A stretch of 44,295 nt of DNA from contig JAMOVS010000072.1 in the NCBI GenBank assembly GCA_027061845.1, positions 1 through 44,295 on the forward strand, read 5' to 3'. Positions 27,174 to 36,597 of this stretch are shown piece after piece. Positions within the stretch are counted from its first letter, which is position 1; every line of letters begins with the position of its first letter. Made by a program: the position numbers and the translations under genes. This DNA is from Thermaceae bacterium. GTDB taxonomy: Bacteria > Deinococcota > Deinococci > Deinococcales > Marinithermaceae. The notes below the pieces were generated by a model that did no database searches, was not told the DNA's origin, and worked only from the letters and a program-made list of their open reading frames with translations.

Positions 27174-27796
27174 TCCGACCCTCCTTCAGGCTGGAGCTCG
27201 GACAAGCGAGAAAGCACCCGCCCGAGGTTGGCCCCTCGCTTGGTCACCACCGCCACCACGTACTCCCCCAACGGGCGAAGAAACACCTGGCCCTCCTGAA
27301 CCACAAGATACGCCACCCGGTACGGCCGGCGCCGGGCCACCAGCTGGTGGGCGGCGTAGAGCAGCCGCGGCAGGCTGGCGCTGGCCCCGGGAAAGCGCAT
27401 CTCGGCCTTGCCGTTGCGGATCAGCGCCACCCCCACGGTCCCCTCTTCCCGGGCCAGCTCGGCGAGCAGGCGCTCGCGGACCTCCGGGCGACGCAGGTCC
27501 ACCCGCCGCCCGGACGCCGGCTCCGGGGCCTCGGGAAGGGTGGGGACCGTCGCCCGGCCGCGGGCCCACTCCCGCAGCTTGGCCAGCGCCTCCTGGTAGT
27601 CCCCACCTCCCCGGAAGACCGGGATGATGGCCTGGATCTCCTCGATCAGGGGCCCCTCGGCGAGCCGCACCCAGTCCGCCGGACGGTCCCCCAGCCCGCT
27701 CTTCCGGCGGGCGCGCTGGATCAGGTTGCGGCTGGCCGCGGGCGGAATGCCGTAACGCGACAGCGCACTCACGATGAGCTCCTCGGCCTCCTGCAT
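27170..27796 (-). CDS. Hypothetical protein with possible roadblock/LC7-like C-terminal domain
   Basis: GTVGVALIRNGKAEMRF...LVVQEGQVFLRPLGEYVVAVVTKRGANLGRVLSRL; overlaps downstream ATG by 4 nt. Confidence 0.55.
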   Translation of the reverse strand: MQEAEELIVSALSRYGIPPAASRNLIQRARRKSGLGDRPADWVRLAEGPLIEEIQAIIPVFRGGGDYQEALAKLREWARGRATVPTLPEAPEPASGRRVDLRRPEVRERLLAELAREEGTVGVALIRNGKAEMRFPGASASLPRLLYAAHQLVARRRPYRVAYLVVQEGQVFLRPLGEYVVAVVTKRGANLGRVLSRLSELQPEGGSE

Positions 27797-27826
27797 AGGC
27801 CCCCTTAGTCGCGCATTATACGCGGC

Positions 27827-28513
27827 TCAGCGATCGAGCCGAAGGTCAGGGTCCACCCCGCCCTCGACCCAGACCTCCCCGTCTCGCAATACCTCCTTCT
27901 TCCAGACCGGAAGGATCTGCTTCACCCGGTCGATGGCGTAGCGGGCGGCCTCGAAGGCCTCGGGGCGGTGGCGGCTGGAGACCACGATCAGGATCGAGGC
28001 CTCGGCGGGGTCCACCCGCCCCAACCGGTGGACGATCGCGATGGCGCCCAGGCCGTAGCGCTCGCGCATCTCGGCGGCGATCTTCGCGAGCACCCGGGCG
28101 GCCATCTCGGGGTAGGCCTCGTAGACCAGGTGGTCCACCTCCCGGCCCCGGTTGGGACTGCGGGTGGTGCCCAGGAAGACGACGCTGGCGCCGTACTCGG
28201 GCCGGACCGCCCAGGCGGTGAGCTCGGGGAGCAGCGGCTCCAGGGGCTCCTCGGTCAAGAAGAGGCGCTCCCCGCTCCCCCCCGAGACCGGCGGCAGGAA
28301 GGCGAGCTCGTCGCCTTCGCCGAGCCGGGTTTCGGCGTTTGCGAACTCGGCGTTGACCGCCGCCATGCCCTCGCCCAGCGAAAGCCCGGGGAAGCGGGCC
28401 TCTAGCGCCGCCCTGGCGTCGGCCACGGTGGCCCCCCGGGGGAGCTCGAGCTCGAGCGCCTCGGTCCCCGCCCGCTCACGATAGGCAGCGAAGAGGCGCA
28501 CCCTAATCCGCAC
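27827..28513 (-). CDS. MoaD-MoaE fusion (molybdopterin synthase)
   Basis: MoaD part MRIRVRLFAAYRERAGTEALELELPRGATVADARAAL...DELAFLPPVSGG; MoaE part FLGTTRSPNRGREVDHLVYEAYPEMA...IAIVHRLGRVDPAEASILIVVSSRHRPEAFEAARYAIDRVKQILPVWKKEVLRDGEVWVEG. Confidence 0.92.
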   Translation of the reverse strand: MRIRVRLFAAYRERAGTEALELELPRGATVADARAALEARFPGLSLGEGMAAVNAEFANAETRLGEGDELAFLPPVSGGSGERLFLTEEPLEPLLPELTAWAVRPEYGASVVFLGTTRSPNRGREVDHLVYEAYPEMAARVLAKIAAEMRERYGLGAIAIVHRLGRVDPAEASILIVVSSRHRPEAFEAARYAIDRVKQILPVWKKEVLRDGEVWVEGGVDPDLRLDR

Positions 28514-29426
28514 GCCGTCCCCCCAAGACCTCCCCCAGGGTATAGGCGACGCTGATGGCGTCGCGGTAGCGCATCCGGCCGGGGCCCAAAAGGGCCACCT
28601 CGCCCCGCCAGGCGGCCCGCTCGAAGCCCACCTGCACCACCGCGGTGCCGCCCTCGAGGCGCAGGTTCACCCCTCCGGGCGGGGCCAGCGGGCCCGCCGG
28701 CGGCTCCTCGGCCCAGGAGACCAGGCGGCGGAGAAAGCCGGGGTCGCTGGCCTCGGGCTCGGCGAAGAGCTCGCCCAGCCCCTCGAAGAAGCGCTCCGGC
28801 CGGGCGGTGCCGAGCGCCCCCGCCAGCGCCTGGAAGAGCGCGTCCATCTGGGGAGAGGTGCCCTTGAGCTCGGCGAGCTCCTCGGGCCGCCGGGGCCGGC
28901 GCAGGATCTCCTCGGCCTGCTCCAAGAGGGCCTCCGAAGGCTCGAAGGGGAGGGTGAGCGTGCCCTCGCGCAGCCGGCCGCCCTCGAGCACCGCCACCGC
29001 CAGCACCCGCCGCCCCGAAAGCGGCGAGAGGTAGACCCGCAGGATGCGGGGATCGCGTTCCGGGAGGAGCCGGAGCACCGCCGGGTAGCGGGCCAGCCGG
29101 GAGGCCATCTGGGCCGCGAGCCGGGGCCAGTCCTGGCCCACCCGTTCGAGGGCGTCGGCCAGCACCCGGGCGGTGGTCTCGGGCAGCGGCTTGGGCGGCA
29201 AGAGACCCAGCGCGTAGGTCCTAAGCCCCAGCTCGGTGGGCACCCGGCCGGCGGAGGCGTGGGGCTTTTCCACCAGGCCGAGGGCCTCGAGGTCGGCCAG
29301 GTCGTAGCGCACGGTGGCCGGGCTGACCCCCAGGTCCTGGGCCAGGACCGCCGAGGGGATCGGCCGCTTGGCCTCCACGTAGCGCTCGACCAGCCTGCCC
29401 AGTAGCCGCCGCTGCCGTCCGGTCAT
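28503..29426 (-). CDS. hrcA: Heat-inducible transcription repressor HrcA
   Basis: TGRQRRLLGRLVERYVEAKRPIPSAVLAQDLGVSPATVRYDLADLEALGLVEKPHASAGRVPTELGLRTYA...LLGPGRMRYRDAISVAYTLGEVLG. Confidence 0.92.
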   Translation of the reverse strand: MTGRQRRLLGRLVERYVEAKRPIPSAVLAQDLGVSPATVRYDLADLEALGLVEKPHASAGRVPTELGLRTYALGLLPPKPLPETTARVLADALERVGQDWPRLAAQMASRLARYPAVLRLLPERDPRILRVYLSPLSGRRVLAVAVLEGGRLREGTLTLPFEPSEALLEQAEEILRRPRRPEELAELKGTSPQMDALFQALAGALGTARPERFFEGLGELFAEPEASDPGFLRRLVSWAEEPPAGPLAPPGGVNLRLEGGTAVVQVGFERAAWRGEVALLGPGRMRYRDAISVAYTLGEVLGGRRAD

Positions 29427-29624
29427 CGTCTCATTGTACGGTCCCGGCCGCGCCCTCGCGCTGCGTCACCCCAAACCTGTCTGGTCGTCCAGGTGTCGCT
29501 AAACGTCGTGCTCAATTTTTCGAATCTGCACGTTTCGTGTACCGGGGAATGCCGCCACTTGTGCATGAACATGTTGACACTTCGCATATTTTACCGGTAC
29601 CGTGTCCCCCGGGGAGGTGAGGGA

Positions 29625-30926
29625 TTGAAACGCATCGGCGCAGTCATCCTTCCGGGCGCGCTGCCCGCGCTCGCCGCCGGGGTCGAACCCGGCACCACCG
29701 CGTGGATGCTGGTTTCCACCGCGCTGGTGCTCTTGATGACCCCGGCGCTGGCGTTCTTCTACGGCGGCCTGGTGGGACAGAAGAACGTGCTCAACACGAT
29801 GGCGATGAGCTTTGCCGCCGCCGCCGCGGGCGGCGTGGCCTGGGCGCTGCTTGGCTATAGCCTCGCCTATGGCGACGGCAGCGCCTGGGTCGGCGGGCTC
29901 GACTATGCCTTTCTGAACGGGTTTTTGAACCAAGGCAAGCTGGCGGTCAGCGACGGCATGCCGGCCCTTTTGGACCTCGCCTTCCAGGGCACCTTCGCCA
30001 TCATCACCGCGGCGCTGGTCTCGGGCTCGGTGGTGGGCCGGATGCGGTTTTCCGCCTGGCTTCTCTTCAGCACCCTCTGGATCCTCTTCGTCTACGCCCC
30101 GCTGGCCCACTGGGTCTGGGGCGACGGCCTGCTTTCCGGAGCGCTCGACTTCGCCGGCGGCACCGTGGTCCACATCAACGCCGCCGTCGCCGGGGTGGTG
30201 GCCGCGCTCGTCCTTGGCCCCCGGCGAAACTTCGGCCGGGTCGCCTTCCTGCCCCACAACATTCCCTTCGTGCTGCTCGGCGCCGGACTGCTTTGGTTCG
30301 GCTGGTTCGGCTTCAACGCCGGCAGCGCCTACGGCGCCAACGAGACCGCCGCCCTGGCCTTCGTCAATACCTTCCTGGCGCCGGCGGCGGCGGCGTTGGT
30401 CTGGATCTTCCTGGACTACGGGAGCAGCGGCAAGGCCACCGCCGTGGGCGTCGCCACCGGCATCGTGGTCGGCCTGGTGGCGATTACCCCGGCGGCGGGC
30501 TACGTGGGACCCTTGGGGGCGCTTTGGATCGGAGCCCTGACCGCCCCCCTCAGCCACCTCTTCATCCGCTACCGCCCCCGGCTCGGCCTCGACGACGCCC
30601 TCGACGTCTTCGGCGCCCACGGCCTCGGGGGCATCGCCGGCGCCCTGCTCACCGGGGTCTTCGCCTCCGCCGCCTGGGGCGGGACGCCCGGCCTCCTCGA
30701 GGGCCACGCGGCCCAGCTTTGGACCCAGCTCAAGGCGGTGCTCTACGCCCTCCTCTACAGCGCCCTGGGCACCGCTCTCCTGCTCTTCTTCACCCGGCTC
30801 TTCCTGCCCCTCAGGGTGGGGAAAAACGACGAGCTCGTCGGCCTCGACGCCGTGCTCCACGGCGAGGAGGCCTACCCGGTCACCGAGGGGGCGATCCTGG
30901 TGGCCGAGGAAGGAGGCCGGCGGTGA
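29625..30926 (+). CDS. amt: Ammonium transporter (probable TTG start after ggaggtga SD)
   Basis: TTAWMLVSTALVLLMTPALAFFYGGLVGQKNVLNTMAMSFAA...FAGGTVVHINAAVAGVVAALVLG...DDALDVFGAHGLGGIAGALLTGVFA. Confidence 0.93.
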   Translation: MKRIGAVILPGALPALAAGVEPGTTAWMLVSTALVLLMTPALAFFYGGLVGQKNVLNTMAMSFAAAAAGGVAWALLGYSLAYGDGSAWVGGLDYAFLNGFLNQGKLAVSDGMPALLDLAFQGTFAIITAALVSGSVVGRMRFSAWLLFSTLWILFVYAPLAHWVWGDGLLSGALDFAGGTVVHINAAVAGVVAALVLGPRRNFGRVAFLPHNIPFVLLGAGLLWFGWFGFNAGSAYGANETAALAFVNTFLAPAAAALVWIFLDYGSSGKATAVGVATGIVVGLVAITPAAGYVGPLGALWIGALTAPLSHLFIRYRPRLGLDDALDVFGAHGLGGIAGALLTGVFASAAWGGTPGLLEGHAAQLWTQLKAVLYALLYSALGTALLLFFTRLFLPLRVGKNDELVGLDAVLHGEEAYPVTEGAILVAEEGGRR

Positions 30927-31285
30927 AGCTGATCGTGGCCATCGTCCGACCGGAAAAGCTGAACGACGTGCTCGAGGCCCTCTTCAAGGCCGAGGTCCGC
31001 GGCCTCACCATCAGCCGGGTCCTGGGTCACGGCGGCGGCACCGAGCGGGTCGAGACCTACCGCGGCACCACCGTGAAGATGGGGCTCTACGAGAAGGTCA
31101 AGCTGGAGATCGGCGTCTCCGACGCCTTCGTCGAGCCCACCATCCGGGCCATCCTGGAGTCCGCCCGCACCGGCGAGGTGGGCGACGGCAAGATCTTCGT
31201 CCTGCCGGTGGAAAAGGTCGTCCGCATCCGCACCGGCGAGGAGGACGAGGCGGCGGTCACCCCGGTGCCCTCCGAGCCGGGCTAG
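30923..31285 (+). CDS. glnK: Nitrogen regulatory protein PII (GlnK/GlnB), GTG start
   Basis: VKLIVAIVRPEKLNDVLEALFKAEVRGLTISRVLGHGG...KVKLEIGVSDAFVEPTIRAILESARTGEVGDGKIFVLPVEKVVRIRTGEEDEAA; overlaps the amt stop. Confidence 0.94.
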   Translation: MKLIVAIVRPEKLNDVLEALFKAEVRGLTISRVLGHGGGTERVETYRGTTVKMGLYEKVKLEIGVSDAFVEPTIRAILESARTGEVGDGKIFVLPVEKVVRIRTGEEDEAAVTPVPSEPG

Positions 31286-31313
31286 CCCCTGGCCCTTGGT
31301 CATCGCATAAACA

Positions 31314-31343
31314 TTGACCGAGACCGGTAAAAGGTGAAATAAT
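31314..31343 (+). promoter_or_regulatory. Candidate promoter of second TRAP operon (TTGACC-18-AATAAT)
   Basis: ttgacc gagaccggtaaaaggtga aataat. Confidence 0.45.
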
Positions 31344-31370
31344 CGCCTACGGAAAGGGGGTACGAAAACG

Positions 31371-32339
31371 ATGAAAAAGGTATTGCTGGCGCTTTTCGCC
31401 CTGCTCGCATTGGGACTCGCCGGCGCCGAACGCTGGGATATGCACGTCGCCTGGCCGCCGGCCAACTTCCACACCAAGGGGGTCATGCGGTTTGCCGACC
31501 TGGTCAAGGCCAAGACCGGCGGCAAGCTGGAGATCGTGGTCCACCCCGGCGGCGCGCTCGGCTTCAAGGGCGCCGAGATCCTGCGGGTGGTGCGCGACGG
31601 CACCCTGCCCATTGCCGAGGTATTGATGGGCAACGTCCAGGGCGACGAGCCCATCTTCGGCCTGACCTCGCTGCCGCTCTTGGCCTCGAGCTATGACGAC
31701 GCCTGGCGGCTCTACGAGATCGCGAGGCCCTACTACGAAAAGGCCCTCGAGCGGAACAACGCCATGCTGCTCTACGCCGTCCCCTGGCCGCCCTCGGGGA
31801 TCTACGCCAAGAAGCTCCTGAAGAGCACCGCCGACTTCAAGGGGCTCAAAGTCCGCACCTACGACGCCAACTCGGCCGAGTTCGTGCGCCTGCTCGGCGC
31901 CGAGGGCATCGCCATTCCCTTCTCCGAGCTCTACACCGCGCTCTCCACCGGGCTGGTGAACGCGGTGCTCACCTCCACCGTCACCGGCGTCGACGCCAAG
32001 CTCTGGGAGGTGACCAACTACTTCCACCGCATCAACTACGCCTACCCCTTGAACATGGTCATCGTGAACAAGGCCATGTTCGAGCGGCTGCCCAAGGACG
32101 TGCAGGAGGCGGTGCTGGCGGCGGCCAAGCAGGTGGAAGAGGAGCAGTGGAACAACTCCAAAAAGGCCGACCTCGCCTCCGAGCTCGCGCTCAAGAACCA
32201 CGGCATGACCGTGGTCAAGAAGATCGAGCCCGGGCTGCAGAAGGCGATGAAGGAAGCCGCCAAGAAGCTCTGGGATAAGTGGCTCGCCCTCGCCGGCGAG
32301 GAGGGCAAGGCCATCTTCAAGGCCTACTTCGGCGAATGA
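31371..32339 (+). CDS. TRAP transporter substrate-binding protein (DctP family)
   Basis: Signal peptide; NFHTKGVMRFADLVKAKTGGKLEIVVHPGGALGFKGAEILRVVRDGTLPIAEV...FKGLKVRTYDANSAEFVRLLGAEGIAIPFSELYTALSTGLVNAVLTS. Confidence 0.93.
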   Translation: MKKVLLALFALLALGLAGAERWDMHVAWPPANFHTKGVMRFADLVKAKTGGKLEIVVHPGGALGFKGAEILRVVRDGTLPIAEVLMGNVQGDEPIFGLTSLPLLASSYDDAWRLYEIARPYYEKALERNNAMLLYAVPWPPSGIYAKKLLKSTADFKGLKVRTYDANSAEFVRLLGAEGIAIPFSELYTALSTGLVNAVLTSTVTGVDAKLWEVTNYFHRINYAYPLNMVIVNKAMFERLPKDVQEAVLAAAKQVEEEQWNNSKKADLASELALKNHGMTVVKKIEPGLQKAMKEAAKKLWDKWLALAGEEGKAIFKAYFGE

Positions 32340-32842
32340 AGCAACTCGTTCGCCTGGCCAAGGCCCTGGCGACCCTGTCCGGTTGGGTCGCCGGGGCCTT
32401 TCTCATCGTCACCACCGCGCTGATCTTCACCGAGATCACCCTCCGGCTCCTGGCCGGGCGCTCCACCCTGGTGGCCCAGGAGTACTCCGGCTACCTCCTC
32501 GCCGCCATGATCTACGGCGCGGCCGGCTACACCCTCTTGAAGGGCGAGCACATCCGGGTGGGGCTCGTCTACGAGCGCCTTTCCGACCGGGGCAAACTCT
32601 GGCTCGACCGCATCGCCCTCGCCCTGGGGCTCTTCTTCTCCACCCTCCTGGTGCTCGCCTTCTACAACCTCTTCGCCGACTCGCTCCACTACCACACCAA
32701 GAGCTTCACCCCTGCCCGCACCCCGATGGTCTACCCCCACGGGGCGGTGCTGGCCGGCTCGGTGACGCTCTGGCTCGCCTTCTTCGCACTCTTGATCGAG
32801 TCCTTCCTCGACCCCAGGCCGCTGGGGTCGGCCTCGGAGTAG
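32336..32842 (+). CDS. TRAP transporter small permease (DctQ)
   Basis: MKQLVRLAKALATLSGWVAGAFLIVTTALIFTEITLRLL...VAQEYSGYLLAAMIYGAAGYTLLKGEHIRVGLVYERLS. Confidence 0.9.
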   Translation: MKQLVRLAKALATLSGWVAGAFLIVTTALIFTEITLRLLAGRSTLVAQEYSGYLLAAMIYGAAGYTLLKGEHIRVGLVYERLSDRGKLWLDRIALALGLFFSTLLVLAFYNLFADSLHYHTKSFTPARTPMVYPHGAVLAGSVTLWLAFFALLIESFLDPRPLGSASE

Positions 32843-32845
32843 ACC

Positions 32846-34156
32846 ATGCACGCGGACGTGCTCACCGCTTCCGTCGCCATCCTGGGGGTTTTGTTCCTCT
32901 TGCTCGGGCTTTCGGTCTGGGTGGCGATCTCGCTCTTTTTGACCGCGCTCTTCGCCCTCCACTTCTTCGCCAACCCCCCCGCCATCAAGGTGCTCTCCAA
33001 CATCGCCTGGAACGCCACCGACTCCTGGGCGCTGGTGGCGCTGCCGCTCTTCATCTACATGGGCGAGATCCTGCTCAGGACCCGGATCTCGGAGAAGATG
33101 TTCGACGGCCTCGCCCCCTGGCTGGGGCGGCTGCCGGGAGGACTCCTTCACGTCAACGTGGTGGCGAGCACGCTCTTTGCCGCCATTTCCGGCTCCTCGG
33201 CGGCCACCGCCGCCACCATCGGCAAGATCAACATCCCGGAACTACGAAAGCGCGGCTACGACGACCGGCTGGTGCTGGGGTCGCTGGCCGGCGCCGGCAC
33301 GCTCGGCTTTCTGATTCCGCCTTCCCTGGTCATGATCATCTACGGCGTCCTTGCCGACGTCTCGATCGGGCGGCTCTTCATCGCCGGCATCGTGCCCGGG
33401 CTCTTGCTCGCCAGCGGCTTCATGGGCTACCTGGTGCTGATCGGGCTCTTACGCCCCGACCTGGCCCCGCCGGCGAAGGAACAGTACACCTGGAAGGACC
33501 GCTTCAAGGGCCTCGTCGACCTGCTCCCGGTGACCCTCCTGATCCTGGCCGTGCTCGGGAGCATCTACCGCGGCCTGGCCACCCCCACCGAGTCGGCGGC
33601 GATCGGCGTGGTGGGAGCGCTGCTCCTCGCCCTCCTCTACCGCACGCTCTCCTGGAAGAGCTTCCTCGAGGCCACCCTGGGGGCGGTGCGCACCACCAGC
33701 ATGATCGGCCTGATCGTGGCCGGCGCCAGCGTGCTCACCACCGCCATGGGCTACGTCGGCATCCCCCGGGCGGTGGCCGAGTGGATCGCCGGCATGGGGC
33801 TTTCCCCTTACATGCTGATCTTCGTGCTGGCGGTCTTCTACATCATCCTGGGCTTCTTCCTGGACGGCATCTCGATGATCGTGGTGACATTGCCGATCGT
33901 GCTACCGCTGATCAAGGCGGCGGGCTTTTCGCCGCTTTGGTTCGGCATCTTCCTGGTGCTGATGGTGGAGGCGGCCCAGATCACCCCGCCGGTGGGCTTC
34001 AACCTCTTCGTCATCCAGGGCATCAGCGGCCGCGGCATCGGGTTCGTGGCCCGGGCGGCGATCCCCTTCTTCCTGATCCTGATGGGCCTGGCGGCCCTGA
34101 TCACCGCCTTCCCCGAGATCGTCCTCTTCCTGCCCCAGCGGATGATGGGAGGCTAG
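32846..34156 (+). CDS. TRAP transporter large permease (DctM)
   Basis: LFIYMGEILLRTRISEKMFDGLAPWLGRLPGGLLHVNVVASTLFAAISGSSAATAATIGKINIPELRKRGYDDRLVLGSLAGAGTLGFLIPPSLVMIIYGVLADVSIGRLFIAGIVPG. Confidence 0.94.
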   Translation: MHADVLTASVAILGVLFLLLGLSVWVAISLFLTALFALHFFANPPAIKVLSNIAWNATDSWALVALPLFIYMGEILLRTRISEKMFDGLAPWLGRLPGGLLHVNVVASTLFAAISGSSAATAATIGKINIPELRKRGYDDRLVLGSLAGAGTLGFLIPPSLVMIIYGVLADVSIGRLFIAGIVPGLLLASGFMGYLVLIGLLRPDLAPPAKEQYTWKDRFKGLVDLLPVTLLILAVLGSIYRGLATPTESAAIGVVGALLLALLYRTLSWKSFLEATLGAVRTTSMIGLIVAGASVLTTAMGYVGIPRAVAEWIAGMGLSPYMLIFVLAVFYIILGFFLDGISMIVVTLPIVLPLIKAAGFSPLWFGIFLVLMVEAAQITPPVGFNLFVIQGISGRGIGFVARAAIPFFLILMGLAALITAFPEIVLFLPQRMMGG

Positions 34157-34192
34157 GGGCCAAAAACCCCGTTCGGGACGCGAAAACCGCGT

Positions 34193-34221
34193 TTGACAGA
34201 AGGAAAACTCCCGCGTATAAT
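34193..34221 (+). promoter_or_regulatory. Perfect consensus sigma-70-type promoter (TTGACA-17-TATAAT) of the tRNA-Lys/Glu operon
   Basis: ttgaca gaaggaaaactcccgcg tataat, 14 nt upstream of mature tRNA-Lys. Confidence 0.85.
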
Positions 34222-34235
34222 CGTTCGGGGCCTTC

Positions 34236-34311
34236 GGGCCGTTAGCTCAGTTGGTAGAGCAGCCGACTTTTAATCGGCTGGTCGGGGGTTCGATTCCCTC
34301 ACGGCCCACCA
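34236..34311 (+). tRNA. tRNA-Lys (anticodon TTT), CCA encoded
   Basis: GGGCCGTTAGCTCAGTTGGTAGAGCAGCCGACTTTTAATCGGCTGGTCGGGGGTTCGATTCCCTCACGGCCCACCA. Confidence 0.96.
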
Positions 34312-34317
34312 CCCCGC

Positions 34318-34392
34318 GGCCCCATCGTCTAGCGGTCAGGACACCGCCCTCTCAAGGCGGAGGCGGGGGTTCAATTCCCCCTGGGGTCACCA
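34318..34392 (+). tRNA. tRNA-Glu (anticodon CTC), CCA encoded
   Basis: GGCCCCATCGTCTAGCGGTCAGGACACCGCCCTCTCAAGGCGGAGGCGGGGGTTCAATTCCCCCTGGGGTCACCA. Confidence 0.95.
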
Positions 34393-34395
34393 AGC

Positions 34396-34422
34396 GGCCG
34401 GGCAGAAAGCCCGGCCTTTTTT
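34396..34422 (+). terminator. Intrinsic terminator of the tRNA operon
   Basis: GGCCGGGC-AGAAA-GCCCGGCC-TTTTTT. Confidence 0.88.
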
Positions 34423-34440
34423 ATTGGCCTATACTGAGCG

Positions 34441-34662
34441 TTGGTGAACTACCGCGAACGAATCGTCGCCGACCCCGAGATCCTGGGCGGGCGGGCCCGC
34501 ATCAAGGGCACCCGCATTCCGGTGGCCACCGTCTTGCTCATGCTCGCCCGGCACTCGCCCGAAGAAGTGCTCACGCACTACCCCGAGCTCACCGAAGAAG
34601 ACCTAAAGGCCGCGTTGGCCTACGCAGCCGAGCTGGCCGAGGAGCGGGTTCTTTCGCTTTGA
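34441..34662 (+). CDS. DUF433 family antitoxin (VapB-like)
   Basis: YRERIVADPEILGGRARIKGTRIPVATVLLMLARHSPEEVLTHYPELTEEDLKAALAYAAE; TTG at 34441 or GTG at 34444. Confidence 0.85.
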   Translation: MVNYRERIVADPEILGGRARIKGTRIPVATVLLMLARHSPEEVLTHYPELTEEDLKAALAYAAELAEERVLSL

Positions 34663-35023
34663 AGCTCTTAGTGGACATGAACCTCAGCCCAGCCTGGGTC
34701 GCGTTTTTAGAGGCCCATGGGCATAAAGCGGTCCGCTGGTCGGAGGTGGGGCCGCCGGAAGCGCCGGACCACGCGCTGATCAACTGGGCTCGCGCCCATG
34801 ACCACGTCGTGCTTACCCACGACCACGACTTCGGCGCCATCCTCACCCAGGGCGGGGAAAGGAAACCGAGCGTGATCACCCTGCGCACCCGCGAGCTCTT
34901 ACCCGAGGCCGTCGGGGAGCGCATCTTGGAAGTTCTAAAAACTCTAGAAAGCGAACTCAGACAGGGCGCCTTGGTTATCATCGAGCCCGAGCGCGTCCGA
35001 TTGCGCCCGCTCTCCTCTAAGCC

Positions 35024-35027
<4 letters not shown>
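34659..35027 (+). CDS. DUF5615 PIN-like toxin (TTG start)
   Basis: [62 protein letters not shown]; start overlaps the DUF433 stop. Confidence 0.85.
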
Positions 35028-36232
<1,205 letters not shown>

Positions 36233-36241
36233 CGCCTATTT

Positions 36242-36267
36242 CGTATTTCGTTGACAACCGAAATACG
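36242..36267. repeat. Perfect inverted repeat CGTATTTCG-N8-CGAAATACG (candidate ArsR/SdpR operator) around the -35 box
   Basis: cgtatttcg ttgacaac cgaaatacg; extra half-repeat TATTTCG at 36237-36243. Confidence 0.85.
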
Positions 36268-36279
36268 CCTTGCTAAGCT
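36251..36279 (+). promoter_or_regulatory. Promoter TTGACA-17-TAAGCT, 6 nt from GTG start 36286 (leaderless)
   Basis: ttgaca accgaaatacgccttgc taagct caaggc GTG. Confidence 0.8.
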
Positions 36280-36285
36280 CAAGGC

Positions 36286-36597
36286 GTGGGGCTCAACAAA
36301 CTCTTCAAAGCGCTCGCCGACCCGACGCGCCGGGAGGTGCTCAAAGCCTTGAAAGAGGGGCCTTTGAGCGCCGGCGAGCTCGCCGAGCGCTTTCCCCTCG
36401 CCCGCTCGACGCTCTCCCAGCACCTGGCGGTGCTCCGCGACGCCGGCCTGGTGGAAACCTGGGCCGAGGGCAACCGGCGGATCTACCGGCTCTCGGCCTC
36501 GGTCCTCGAGGAAGCCCTTTGGTACCTCGCCGAGCTCCGCGAGAAAGGAGAGCACGATGACGAAAAACCAAGCCGCACTGCTCGCGCTTCTTCTTAG
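36286..36597 (+). CDS. ArsR-family winged-helix regulator (SdpR-like)
   Basis: MGLNKLFKALADPTRREVLKALKEGPLSAGELAERFPLARSTLSQHLAVLRDAGLVETWAEGNRRIYRLSASVLEEALWYL. Confidence 0.9.
   Translation: MGLNKLFKALADPTRREVLKALKEGPLSAGELAERFPLARSTLSQHLAVLRDAGLVETWAEGNRRIYRLSASVLEEALWYLAELREKGEHDDEKPSRTARASS

Noticed and set aside
29427-29530. Possible CIRCE element near hrcA (gtcgctaaacgtcgtgctc)
   Set aside because: Only superficial similarity; does not form the TTAGCACTC-N9-GAGTGCTAA inverted repeat.
32383-34245. 620-aa + strand ORF over dctQM
   Set aside because: Frame-shifted reading of the TRAP permeases; low-complexity Arg/Pro/His composition.
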